The position numbers and the translations under genes are program-made. A stretch of 64,000 nucleotides of DNA from Bog-756 sp963727075 (GTDB lineage: Bacteria > Actinomycetota > Acidimicrobiia > Acidimicrobiales > RAAP-2), in the NCBI GenBank assembly GCA_963727075.1, contig CAVSET010000006.1:2046001-2110000 (forward strand), given 5' to 3'. Position 1 is the stretch's first letter; each line of letters opens with the position of its first letter. Under the pieces are notes generated by a model. That model made no database searches. It saw only the letters and a program-made list of their open reading frames with translations, and had not been told where the DNA came from. Shown here piece by piece: positions 36,845 through 45,406 of this stretch.

Positions 36845-39757
36845 ATGGGCAATGTACGGCAATCGAACAAGGCCCGGCGCCGTGGTCTCACCGTTGACCC
36901 GTCCACGGTTCCGGACACATTGCCCGCGCCGCCAACCGATACACCGGAACTCCCCCGCGAGATCGCCTTCGATCTCTCCTCGGTTCCGATCGTCAGTTGG
37001 TCCTACGACCCGGCCACCGACGACCTCCGGTGGTCGGCTCCGGTCGAGGATCTTTTCGGCGTGGAACCGGGGACCCCGGGCTTCTCCATGGACGTCCTGA
37101 CCGAGGGCGACACGACCACCGCACCGACACCCTTCCGGCGGCGCGCCACCGATCGACCGCAGACCACCGTCACCGCCACCGAGGTCGACGACCTCGCCGC
37201 CGCCATCCTCCAGCCGGTGCTGGCCCCGATCCGGGCCGGTGCGCCCCCGGCCGAGTACGACCTCCGGACGGTGGTCACCAGCCCCGATGGTGTCACCCAC
37301 AAGCTCATCGTGCGGGCCTCGCCGAGCTCGACCGGCGGCCGACTCATGGGCGGCAACCCGGAGCTCGGTGACAGTGCCTACCTCGGCGCCGTGGTCGACG
37401 TCACCGAGCATGTCTACGTCGAGCGCGAGCTGCACGACGTCGTCGACCGCTTCCGCCTCCTCACCGATCTCAGCCCCGATGCCATCGTCGTGCACCGCAA
37501 CGGCACGCTGGTGTACGGGAACGCCGCCGCCGTCCGGCTGATCAAAGCCGACTCGATGGAGCAGTGCTACGGGTGGCCGATGACCACCTTTGTCCATCCC
37601 GACGACGTGGGGCCGGTGGCCGAGCGGGTGGCCCAGCTGACCGAGGACGGGCAGGTCTCCGAGCACGGCGAGGTGAGGGTGATCGCGCTGGACGGCAGCA
37701 TTTCGGTCGTCGACGTGACCTCGGTCCGCACCAGCTGGGGCGGCCAGCCCGCGTACCAGGTGATCATGAGGGACCTGTCCATGCGCATCGCGGCGGAGGC
37801 GGCCTTCCGCTACCGGGCCAGCCTGGTGGCCCACGTCTCCGACGGCATCATCGGTATCGACAGCGACGGCAAGATCGAGAGCTGGAACGAAGCGGCCGCC
37901 GTCATCTACGGCTGGAGCGAGCACGAGGTGGTGGGCCGGTCGATCTCCGAGATCCTCACCGGCTTCCGCACCGACAGCGCATCGGTTCTCGAACGCGGCC
38001 AGCGATCCCATGTGCGCAAGGACGGTTCCCCGGTCGAGGTGCTCGTCTCGCTCGACCCCCTGATCAACGAGGCCGGCATGCCCGCCGGGTGGGTCGTCGT
38101 GTGCGCCGAGGTCACCGAGGCCCGCCAGGCCCAGGCCGGTCGCCGGGCGGCCGAGGAGCGCTACGAGGCGGTGGTGGCATCCCTGAGCGAGGGGATCGTC
38201 CTGCTGGACGAGCGCGGCAACGTCTGTGCCAGTAACGAGGCGGCTGAGAAGATCCTGGGCGAACGGCTGGCGTCCGGCAAGGCCCATCAGATCTTCACCG
38301 GCTCGTCCATCGCCATCGACGTGGACGGGCACCCGATGTCGGCCGACATGTTCCCCCACGCGCAGACCCTGGCCACCGGGGAGTCGAGGGACGACGTCAT
38401 GATCGGCGTCATCGACGGGAGCGATCACCGGCAGTGGCTGATGCTCAGCTCACGACTGCTGTCCGGCTCGGACCAGGTCGACGGCCCGATGGCCGTGTGC
38501 TCGTTCACCGACGTGACCGACCGCCAGGCGGCCGAGGCCCAGCTGCACTGGCTCGCCTACCACGACTCGCTCACTGGGCTGGGCAACCGGTCACAGTTCA
38601 ACGACGAGCTCGAGCGGGAGCTGATGGTGTCCTCGCAGCGGGGCACCAACCTTGCCGTCCTGTTCATCGACCTCGACCGGTTCAAGCTGGTCAACGACTC
38701 GTTCGGCCATGCCGCCGGCGACGAGCTCCTCCTCACCCTGGCCCAGCGGTTCAAGTCGGCCGTGCGGGGTGGCGACATGGTGAGCCGGTTCTCCGGCGAC
38801 GAGTTCGTGGTGCTGTGCCGCAGCGTCCCCGATGTGGACGTGGCCGTGAGCCTGGCCACGGAGTACTCGAGGCTGCTGGCCGAGCCGGTCCAGCTCTCGA
38901 GCGGGCGGAGCGTGGTGGTCACCTCCAGCGTCGGCGTGTCGTTCGTCGCCAAGGGCCTCCAGTCGGCACAGGACATCCTCCAGCAGGCCGACGTGGCCAT
39001 GTTCCAGGCCAAGAACAAGGGCCGGTCCCGGGTAGAGGTGTTCGACGAGTCGCTCCGGGCCAAGTCGGTGGCTCGCCTCGAGATCTACGACGACCTGCGC
39101 CACTCCATCGACCACGGCGAGATGACCGTCCACTACCAGCCCATCGCCTCGGTGCACGACGATCGCATCGTCGCCATGGAAGCGCTGGTTCGCTGGCATC
39201 ACCCCACCCGGGGTCTGCTGGGGCCGATGGAGTTCATCCCCTTCGCCGAGGAGTCCGACCTCATCTTCAAGCTCGGCCGATGGGTGCTGCGCGAGGCCTG
39301 CCAGACCATGGCCAAGTGGCGCAAGGAGCTTCCCGGCGCCGAGGACGCCTACATCACGGTCAACCTGTCGGCCCACCAGTTGAGCGACATCGAACTGTTG
39401 GACACCATCGCGTCGGCCCTGTCCGACTCGGGACTCCCACCCGAGGCCCTGGTGATGGAGGTCACCGAGAGCATGCTGATGAGTGACACCGCCGCTTCGA
39501 TCGCCATGCTCGGGGGCATCCACGAGATGGGCGTGGGCCTCGCCATCGACGACTTCGGCACCGGGTACTCCTCACTGGCTCAGCTCAAGCGTTTCCCGGT
39601 CAAGATCCTGAAGATCGACAAGTCGTTCGTCGACGGGCTCGGCACCTTCGACAACGACGAGGCCATCGTGGCGGCCATCGTTCAACTCAGCAAGGCCCTC
39701 GGCCTGGTGGTCCTGGCCGAGGGCGTCGAGACGCCCGATCCAGCTCGAAGCGGGTGA
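36845..39757 (+). CDS. PAS-GGDEF-EAL c-di-GMP signalling protein, C-terminus frameshifted
   Basis: 970 aa as read. An N-terminal PAS-like segment is followed by PAS domains at about 205-315, 325-430 and 440-555, a GGDEF domain at 560-730 (YHDSLTGLGNRS, FIDLDRFKLVNDSFGH, RFSGDEF) and an EAL domain from 740 (MEALVRW, ITVNLSAHQL, VMEVTES, IDDFGTGYSS, LKIDKSF, AEGVET). No membrane helix, so a cytoplasmic sensor. The frame fails after AEGVETPD: an extra C near 39737 and an extra G near 39747 would restore QLEAVTELGCDLYQGYLMSRP to a stop at 39868-39870. Probably an intact gene of about 1007 aa. It could tie c-di-GMP to steroid use, an inference from position. Confidence 0.88.
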   Translation: MGNVRQSNKARRRGLTVDPSTVPDTLPAPPTDTPELPREIAFDLSSVPIVSWSYDPATDDLRWSAPVEDLFGVEPGTPGFSMDVLTEGDTTTAPTPFRRRATDRPQTTVTATEVDDLAAAILQPVLAPIRAGAPPAEYDLRTVVTSPDGVTHKLIVRASPSSTGGRLMGGNPELGDSAYLGAVVDVTEHVYVERELHDVVDRFRLLTDLSPDAIVVHRNGTLVYGNAAAVRLIKADSMEQCYGWPMTTFVHPDDVGPVAERVAQLTEDGQVSEHGEVRVIALDGSISVVDVTSVRTSWGGQPAYQVIMRDLSMRIAAEAAFRYRASLVAHVSDGIIGIDSDGKIESWNEAAAVIYGWSEHEVVGRSISEILTGFRTDSASVLERGQRSHVRKDGSPVEVLVSLDPLINEAGMPAGWVVVCAEVTEARQAQAGRRAAEERYEAVVASLSEGIVLLDERGNVCASNEAAEKILGERLASGKAHQIFTGSSIAIDVDGHPMSADMFPHAQTLATGESRDDVMIGVIDGSDHRQWLMLSSRLLSGSDQVDGPMAVCSFTDVTDRQAAEAQLHWLAYHDSLTGLGNRSQFNDELERELMVSSQRGTNLAVLFIDLDRFKLVNDSFGHAAGDELLLTLAQRFKSAVRGGDMVSRFSGDEFVVLCRSVPDVDVAVSLATEYSRLLAEPVQLSSGRSVVVTSSVGVSFVAKGLQSAQDILQQADVAMFQAKNKGRSRVEVFDESLRAKSVARLEIYDDLRHSIDHGEMTVHYQPIASVHDDRIVAMEALVRWHHPTRGLLGPMEFIPFAEESDLIFKLGRWVLREACQTMAKWRKELPGAEDAYITVNLSAHQLSDIELLDTIASALSDSGLPPEALVMEVTESMLMSDTAASIAMLGGIHEMGVGLAIDDFGTGYSSLAQLKRFPVKILKIDKSFVDGLGTFDNDEAIVAAIVQLSKALGLVVLAEGVETPDPARSG

Positions 39758-39858
39758 CCGAGCTCGGTTGTGACCTCTATCAGGGCTACCTGATGTCGCG
39801 ACCCACCCGGGCCGACGTGGTCAAGTTCAAGAAGCAGCCGTCACCGAAGGAACCGGCC

Positions 39859-39926
39859 GAGCTCAACTAGCAGGTCGCGCCGGCCGCCCGCCGAGCTCGA
39901 CTAGCAGGTCGCGCCGGCCGCCCGCC
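39859..39926 (+). repeat. 34-bp direct duplication over the end of the GGDEF-EAL gene
   Basis: GAGCTCAACTAGCAGGTCGC and the following 14 bases (39859-39892) are repeated at 39893-39926 with one change (A to G in AACTAG/GACTAG). The first copy contains the natural stop codon. It sits between convergent genes, so no coding effect is expected. Confidence 0.85.
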
Positions 39927-39934
39927 GGGCTCCA

Positions 39935-41140
39935 CTATCCCAGCCGTTCGATGATGGTGGCGTTGGCCTGTCCGCCCCCCTCGCACATGGTCTGGAGGCC
40001 GTAGCGCGACCCGGTGCGTTCCATCTCGTTGAGCAGGGTGGCCATCAGGCGGGCACCCGATCCTCCGGTGGGGTGCCCGATGGCGATCGCACCGCCGTTG
40101 ACATTGACCTTGTCCATGTCGGGGTGGTGCTCCTTCTCCCAGGCGAGCACCACCGACGCGAAGGCCTCGTTGATCTCGATGACGTCGATGTCCTCCAGCG
40201 ACAGCTTCGACTTCTCGAGCACCATCGTGGTGGCCGGTATCGGGGCGGTCAACATGATGACCGGGTCGTTGGCGGCCACGGCGAAGGCATGGAAGCGGCC
40301 CCGGGGCCGGAGACCGAGATGGCCGGCCTTCTCTTCCGACATGATCAGCACCGCGGCCGCCCCGTCCGAGATCTGGGACGAGGTGGCCGCCGTCACCAGC
40401 CCGTCCTCGACGAAGCAGGGGGGCAGGCCGGCCAGCGTCTCGTAGCTGGAACCGGCCCGGACACCCTCGTCGAACGTCAGTGGTCCCTCGCCGCCGGGGT
40501 CGCCCTCGTCGCTGCCGGCCACGGCCACCCGGTCCTCGATCCGGGCCCGGCGGGTGGCCAGGGGGACGATCTCGTTCTCGAACCGGCCCTCGGCCATGGC
40601 CTGCGCCGCTCGTTGGTGGGAGCGGACGGCGAACCGGTCCATCTCCTCCCGGCCGATCTTCCATCGGCGGGCGATCTCCTCGGCGCTCAGTCCCTGGTGG
40701 ATGAAGTCGAACCGGTCGCGCACCGCCGGCCCGTAGGCATCGCCGGGTCCGGGCTCGGTGGTCGAGCCGATGGGCACCCGGCTCATGGCCTCCACCCCGC
40801 CGCCGATGACGATGTCCATGGCCCCCGACATCACAGCCTGGGCGGCGAAGTGCACCGCCTGCTGGGCCGAACCGCACTGGCGGTCGACCGTGGTGCCCGG
40901 CACGGTCTCGGGGAACCCGGCGGCCAGCGCGGCGTTGCGGCCGATGTTCATGGCCTGTTCCCCGACTGTCATCGTGCAGCCCAGGACGACGTCCTCGACC
41001 AGGGAAGGATCGAGGTCGCTGCGCTCCACCAGCGAGCGGAGCGGCTGGGCGGCCAGATCGACGGCGTGCCACCCCGAAAGCCGGCCGTTGCGCTTACCCA
41101 CCGGGGTCCGGACTACGTCGACGATCACGGCGTTCGGCAT
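39935..41140 (-). CDS. fadA6: Thiolase, FadA6-like acetyl-CoA acetyltransferase
   Basis: 401 aa from the ATG at 41140; a GTG two codons earlier is possible. Thiolase motifs: VIVDVVRTPVGKRNGRL, nucleophile Cys89 in VDRQCGSAQQA, VIGGGVEAMSRVP, NVNGGAIAIGHPTGGSGAR (His) and the second Cys in MCEGGGQAN. In the steroid C/D-ring pathway FadA6 cleaves a beta-keto thioester to release acetyl- or other CoA units; the position after the ipd genes supports this. Divergent from the acyl-CoA dehydrogenase pair. Confidence 0.88.
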   Translation of the reverse strand: MPNAVIVDVVRTPVGKRNGRLSGWHAVDLAAQPLRSLVERSDLDPSLVEDVVLGCTMTVGEQAMNIGRNAALAAGFPETVPGTTVDRQCGSAQQAVHFAAQAVMSGAMDIVIGGGVEAMSRVPIGSTTEPGPGDAYGPAVRDRFDFIHQGLSAEEIARRWKIGREEMDRFAVRSHQRAAQAMAEGRFENEIVPLATRRARIEDRVAVAGSDEGDPGGEGPLTFDEGVRAGSSYETLAGLPPCFVEDGLVTAATSSQISDGAAAVLIMSEEKAGHLGLRPRGRFHAFAVAANDPVIMLTAPIPATTMVLEKSKLSLEDIDVIEINEAFASVVLAWEKEHHPDMDKVNVNGGAIAIGHPTGGSGARLMATLLNEMERTGSRYGLQTMCEGGGQANATIIERLG

Positions 41141-41172
41141 GACCACATTGTGGCCGATGTCGGTTGGTTGCC

Positions 41173-41199
41173 GGAAATCTGGCGGTGTGTCAGATTTCC
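41173..41199. promoter_or_regulatory. Divergent-promoter palindrome with a CTGAC-type core
   Basis: GGAAATCTG and CAGATTTCC are perfect arms around nine bases between fadA6 and the dehydrogenase genes. Inside it, CTGGC-N5-GTCAG (41179-41193) is one mismatch from the element seen at five other promoters. The extended arms could make this a high-affinity site despite the mismatch. Confidence 0.55.
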
Positions 41200-41200
41200 C

Positions 41201-41240
41201 CTACCCGCCTACCCGCCTACCCGCCTACCCGCCTACCCGC
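41201..41240 (+). repeat. Five tandem CTACCCGC octamers
   Basis: Five exact copies in a row, ending 21 bases before the dehydrogenase start and directly after the palindrome. Eight-base units can expand or contract by slippage and would change promoter or leader spacing; phase variation is a possibility, not shown. Confidence 0.85.
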
Positions 41241-41261
41241 GCACCGACGACGGGCCTGACC

Positions 41262-42440
41262 ATGGACGGACCGATGGACCTGCGATTCACCGCCGAGGAG
41301 GAGGAGTTCCGGGACGAAGCCCGATCGTGGCTGGCCGCCCACGCTCCTCCGGCGCGTTCGCTGCCCTCGCTCGACACCCGCGAGGGCTTCGAAGCCCACC
41401 GGGCCTGGGAGCAGACCATGTACGCGGACCGGTGGTCGGTGGTGTCGTGGCCGGTCGAGTACGGCGGGCGGGGCGTGGGTGTGATCGAGTGGCTGATCTT
41501 CGAGGAGGAGTACTGGCGGGCGCAGGCGCCGCTGCGGGTGAGCCAGAACGGGGTGTTCCTGCTGGCCCCGACCCTCATGGCGTTCGCCACCGAGGAGCAG
41601 CGGCGACGGTTCCTGCCACCCATGGCCTCGGGCCGGGAGGTCTGGTGCCAGGGCTGGTCCGAGCCCGACGCCGGCAGCGACCTGGCGGGGATCCGCAGCC
41701 GGGCGGTGCGGTCATCGGCTGACGACGGCTGGCTGCTGACCGGGCAGAAGACCTGGGCGTCGCGGGGCGCCTTCGCCGAGTGGTGCTTCGGGCTGTTCCG
41801 CACCGACCCCGAGGCGGAGCGGCACCGGGGACTGACCTACTTCCTCATCGACCTGGGCCGGCCGGGCGTGACCGTGCGCCCCATCCCCCAGATCGACGGC
41901 GAGACCGGGTTCGCCGAGATCTTCTTCGAGGACGTCTTCGTCCCCGACGACCAGGTGCTCGGCGGGGTAGGCCAGGGCTGGAACGTGGCCATGGCCACCG
42001 CCGGCTCGGAACGGGGACTGAGCCTCCGGAGCCCGGCCCGCTACACCGAGGCCGCCGCCCGCCTGGTCGATCTCTATGGCGAGCGCCTGGCCCGCGACCC
42101 GGCCGGGGCGGCGCGCCAAGCCGACGCGGTAGCCCGCGCCTGGATGGACGCCGAGGCCTACCGGCTCAACACCTGGTGGACCGCGACCCGGGTGCGGGAC
42201 GGCGGTTCGGTCGGCCCCGAGGCCAGTGCCAACAAGATCCACTGGTCGGAGACCGACCTGGCCATCCACCGGGCCGCCCTGGCGCTGCTCGGCCCCGGAG
42301 CGGAGGTCCACGGCGCCGGGGTGGACGCCCCATGGCTCGACGGCTACCTGTTCGCCCTGGCCGGCCCCATCTATGCCGGGACGAACGAGATCCAGCGCAA
42401 CGTGGTGGCCGAGCGGATGCTCGGGCTACCGCGGGGCTGA
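41262..42440 (+). CDS. Acyl-CoA dehydrogenase, FadE large-type subunit
   Basis: 392 aa from ATG 41262; ATG 41274 (MDLRFT) also fits. ACAD motifs: WCQGWSEPDAGSDLAGI, TGQKTWASRGAFAEWC, GSERGLSLRSP with the helix-G Glu used by isovaleryl-type enzymes, and IYAGTNEIQRNVVAERMLGL where the MCAD-type Glu is Ala. It is immediately followed (16 bases) by a smaller FadE lacking much of this. Such pairs form alpha2beta2 dehydrogenases in actinobacterial steroid side-chain and ring catabolism, so oxidation of a ring-derived CoA thioester is likely. Confidence 0.9.
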   Translation: MDGPMDLRFTAEEEEFRDEARSWLAAHAPPARSLPSLDTREGFEAHRAWEQTMYADRWSVVSWPVEYGGRGVGVIEWLIFEEEYWRAQAPLRVSQNGVFLLAPTLMAFATEEQRRRFLPPMASGREVWCQGWSEPDAGSDLAGIRSRAVRSSADDGWLLTGQKTWASRGAFAEWCFGLFRTDPEAERHRGLTYFLIDLGRPGVTVRPIPQIDGETGFAEIFFEDVFVPDDQVLGGVGQGWNVAMATAGSERGLSLRSPARYTEAAARLVDLYGERLARDPAGAARQADAVARAWMDAEAYRLNTWWTATRVRDGGSVGPEASANKIHWSETDLAIHRAALALLGPGAEVHGAGVDAPWLDGYLFALAGPIYAGTNEIQRNVVAERMLGLPRG

Positions 42441-42456
42441 TCACCGGATCGCAGCC

Positions 42457-43500
42457 ATGCACTTCGCCTTCTCCGACCAGCAGCTCGAGTTCCGGGACAC
42501 CGTGCGGCAGGTGCTGGCCAAGGAGTGCAGCCCCGCCGACGTGCGGGCGGCCTACGACGCCCCGGCGGCGCGGTCGCCGCGCTGGGCCACCTTGACCGCC
42601 CTGGGTGTGGTCGGGCTGTCAGCCCCGCCCGACCACGGCGGCCTGGGGCTCGGGCTGGTCGACCTGGTGCCACTCCTGGAGGAGGCCGGCCGGGTCGCCC
42701 TTCCCGAGCCTCTGCTCGAGACCACCGCTCTGGCCGTGCCACTGCTCGCCGACCTCGACGGGGTCCACGGACGGTGGCTCGACGCCGTCAGCCGGGGCGA
42801 GGTGGCCACCGCCGTCGGGATCGGGGGACCCGCCGGGCCGGTGGCCGGGGCGGACGGGGCCGATCTCTATCTGCTCAGCACGGCGGACGGCAACGGGTCG
42901 GTCGAGGTCCACCTCCTCGAGCCCGACGCCGTCACCGTGACCCCGATCCCCTCCCTCGACCCCACCCGGCGACTCGGGACGGTGGACTGGGAGCCGACGG
43001 CGCGCTCCCGCGTGGCGAGCGGGCCGGTGGCGGCGGCGGCCGTCCGGCGGACGGTCGACCGGGCGGCGACGGCCACCGGTGCCGAGTTGCTCGGCCTGGC
43101 CGCGCAGATGATCGCCCTCGCCGCCGCCTACGCCAGGGAGCGCCACCAGTTCGGTCGGCCGATCGGCAGCTTCCAGGCGGTCAAGCATCTGCTGGCCGGG
43201 GCCCAGGTCAAGCTGGAGTTCGCCCGGCCAGTGGTCTACGCCGCCGCCTGGGCCCTCGACGAGGGCGAGCCGGCGGCATCGAGGGCGGCGTCGGCGGCCA
43301 AGGTGTGCGCCTCTGACGCCGCCACCGAGGCGGCCCGGGTGTCGTTGCAGGTCCATGGGGCCATCGGGTACACGTGGGAGTGCGACCTGCATCTGTTCCT
43401 CAAGCGGTCCTGGGCACTGGCGGAGGCCTGGGGCTCGGCCGACGAGCACCGGGCCCGGGTCCTGGCCGACCTGGTCGGTCAGGGGAGGGCGTACCCGTAG
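42457..43500 (+). CDS. Acyl-CoA dehydrogenase, FadE small-type partner subunit
   Basis: 347 aa from ATG 42457. Recognisable parts are FSDQQLEFRDTVRQVL, YARERHQFGRPIGSFQAVKH (FAD contact) and SLQVHGAIGYTWECDLHLF; the middle domain is divergent and the catalytic Glu region is not clear. This matches the non-catalytic partner of a heterotetrameric FadE. Its last 22 bases overlap the 3' end of the convergent GYWLVA-repeat gene. Confidence 0.88.
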   Translation: MHFAFSDQQLEFRDTVRQVLAKECSPADVRAAYDAPAARSPRWATLTALGVVGLSAPPDHGGLGLGLVDLVPLLEEAGRVALPEPLLETTALAVPLLADLDGVHGRWLDAVSRGEVATAVGIGGPAGPVAGADGADLYLLSTADGNGSVEVHLLEPDAVTVTPIPSLDPTRRLGTVDWEPTARSRVASGPVAAAAVRRTVDRAATATGAELLGLAAQMIALAAAYARERHQFGRPIGSFQAVKHLLAGAQVKLEFARPVVYAAAWALDEGEPAASRAASAAKVCASDAATEAARVSLQVHGAIGYTWECDLHLFLKRSWALAEAWGSADEHRARVLADLVGQGRAYP

Positions 43501-44921
43501 ATGGGCATCCCGTTGTAGATCGCCGACTGCGAAGGCAGGTAGGGGCCGTTGATCACGACGCCCATCGAGCCGTTGGGCGCCGGGCCGGCATCCCCCTCGA
43601 TCGTCACGATGGCTCCGTCGGGCCAGACCTGGGTCACGAGGCCCAGGTGCAGCGAGGTGGCCGTCGACGACGGACCGGTCCCGTACAGCACGGCGTCCCC
43701 GGGAACGGGAGCCGCATCCGGCGGGAGCACCCCGGTATGGGTGGCGGCCCAGTCATAGATGCTCCCGGTGAAGGGATACGAGGGAATGGGGACACCCGCC
43801 TGCTCCCAGACCCAGCTGGCGAACAATGCGCACCACTCCTCGCAGGGCCCGTACGGGTTGCAGAACTGGCCCGGGAACGGATCGGCGTTGACCTGGCTGT
43901 CGGCCACCGAAACGACGGCCGACGCGGTCGGCGACGGGGACGGGCTCGGTGGGTTGGTGAAGTTGTAGGACCACCCGTCCGGCTCGAGCAGCCAGTAGCC
44001 CTGGCCGCCGGGGGTGAGGGCGATGGCCGCTACCGGGGGCACGTCCGTCGGATTCCCCCCGTAGCCCGCGCCGAGCGATCCGAAGTAGGAGGTGGTGCCG
44101 AACCCGAAGATGCCACCGTCGGTCGAGACCAGGAGGTACCCGGTGCCGTGCCGGGTGGGGGCCATGCCGACCACCGGATCGTTGAGGACCTGCCCGCCCG
44201 TCGACCCGTAGAAGGGGGCGTCGCCGAAGGTGAAGATGCCCCCGTCGGCCGCCACCATCCAGTACCCGTGGCCGCTCGCCGTGACGGCCATGGCGACGAC
44301 CGGGGCGACCAGAGGGGTGCCGCCCATCGACCCGTAGAAGGCGGCGTCGCCGAAGGAGAAGATGCCGCCGTCGGCCGCCACCAGCCAGTAGCCCCGACCG
44401 TCGGGCGTGGCGGCCATGCCGACCACCGGCCGGTTGAGACGGACGGCGCCCATCGACCCGTAGAAGGCGGCGTCGCCGAAGGAGAACACCCCGCCGTCCA
44501 GGGCGACCAGCCAGTAGCCCCGGCCGTCGGGAGTCGGGGCCATGCCGACCACCGGTCCCTGCAGTCGGAGCGCACCGAGCGAGCCGTAGAAGCCGGCGTT
44601 GCCCTGCGCGAACACCCCGCCGTCGGCGGCCGCCAGCCAGTAGCCCTGGTTCTCGGGGGTCGAGGCGGGATTGGTCGCCATGGCCACCATGACCGAGCTC
44701 AGACCCGAGGCGAGGGACGTGTTGGTCGATCGGGCGTTGCCGAACCCGATGACGCCACCGCCCTGGTAGGCGCGGGTCGCGATCGGGGTGATCCCCGCCG
44801 CCGGCCCGACCGCGGCCACCACCGTACCGGCACCGACCAGCACGACGACCAACAGCGCGAACACGGTGGAGCGGCGTCGCACGATGCTTGCCACGGCCCC
44901 GATCGACGCCCGACGCACCAT
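43479..44921 (-). CDS. Secreted protein: six GYWLVA repeats plus amidase-like domain
   Basis: 480 aa. Signal helix at about 17-40 (STVFALLVVVLVGAGTVVAAV). Six repeats of about 42 residues, with the phrase GRGYWLVAxDGGxFSFGDAxFYGSxG, span residues 85-320. A Pro/Ser linker follows, then a C-terminal CHAP/NlpC-P60-like domain: CEEWCALFASWVWEQAGVP with a putative nucleophile Cys, PGDAVLYG, and SLHLGLVTQVWPDG with a His. A cell-wall peptidase or amidase carried on a repeat scaffold is the best reading. Paralogues with other partner domains lie at 9807-11078 and 55727-57302. Confidence 0.85.
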   Translation of the reverse strand: MVRRASIGAVASIVRRRSTVFALLVVVLVGAGTVVAAVGPAAGITPIATRAYQGGGVIGFGNARSTNTSLASGLSSVMVAMATNPASTPENQGYWLAAADGGVFAQGNAGFYGSLGALRLQGPVVGMAPTPDGRGYWLVALDGGVFSFGDAAFYGSMGAVRLNRPVVGMAATPDGRGYWLVAADGGIFSFGDAAFYGSMGGTPLVAPVVAMAVTASGHGYWMVAADGGIFTFGDAPFYGSTGGQVLNDPVVGMAPTRHGTGYLLVSTDGGIFGFGTTSYFGSLGAGYGGNPTDVPPVAAIALTPGGQGYWLLEPDGWSYNFTNPPSPSPSPTASAVVSVADSQVNADPFPGQFCNPYGPCEEWCALFASWVWEQAGVPIPSYPFTGSIYDWAATHTGVLPPDAAPVPGDAVLYGTGPSSTATSLHLGLVTQVWPDGAIVTIEGDAGPAPNGSMGVVINGPYLPSQSAIYNGMPIYGYALP

Positions 44922-45406
44922 CCAATGCTAAGCAATCCCGATCCCATTTGGGAAGGCCCGACCGCCGATTGGGGAGCAGTCGGGAGGGCGAATCTCGAAC
45001 AGCTCGCCGCCCCACCATCAGTGCAAGCCGCCACCCGACCGGTGAGGTGACGCCGGGATCGTCGTCACCGGCCGGATCCGTCCAGCCAGGTGAGGCTGGT
45101 GCGGGAAAGGGTGGGCCCGGGCGACTTCGGGCCCGGGACGCTCTCGCGACCGGCCGTGCCCAGTGGTACCAGGCCACCGGAAACGTAGTCGCCCTGGTTC
45201 AGCAGTGTTTCCGGCGGGTGCCGGCATGTCCTTCCGCGACACCTGGCCCCGGCACCGGCCCAGACGTCCGCCGATCTCGTTCGGGTAGCTTGGCGGCCGG
45301 CTCGGCTGGCCCACCGGACCGCCCGAAGGGATCACGGTGCACTCGGGGAAACGCTTTGGTCCGTCAGACGGGCCCGGGCTGTCGGGTCAGAAGGAGTCGG
45401 GACACC
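44922..45406. other. 485-bp divergent intergenic region with inverted repeats
   Basis: No gene is supportable. CCGGAAAC (45177-45184) and GTTTCCGG (45207-45214) form an inverted repeat with a 22-base loop, and GGGCCCG/CGGGCCC pairs near 45113-45146. A structured leader of the SDR or the cell-wall gene is possible; I could not match a known riboswitch. AAGGAG precedes the SDR start. Confidence 0.45.

Noticed and set aside
44922..45406. ydaO-type (c-di-AMP) riboswitch upstream of the cell-wall repeat protein
   Set aside because: Inverted repeats exist, but the conserved ydaO elements could not be found by eye; a covariance-model search would decide.
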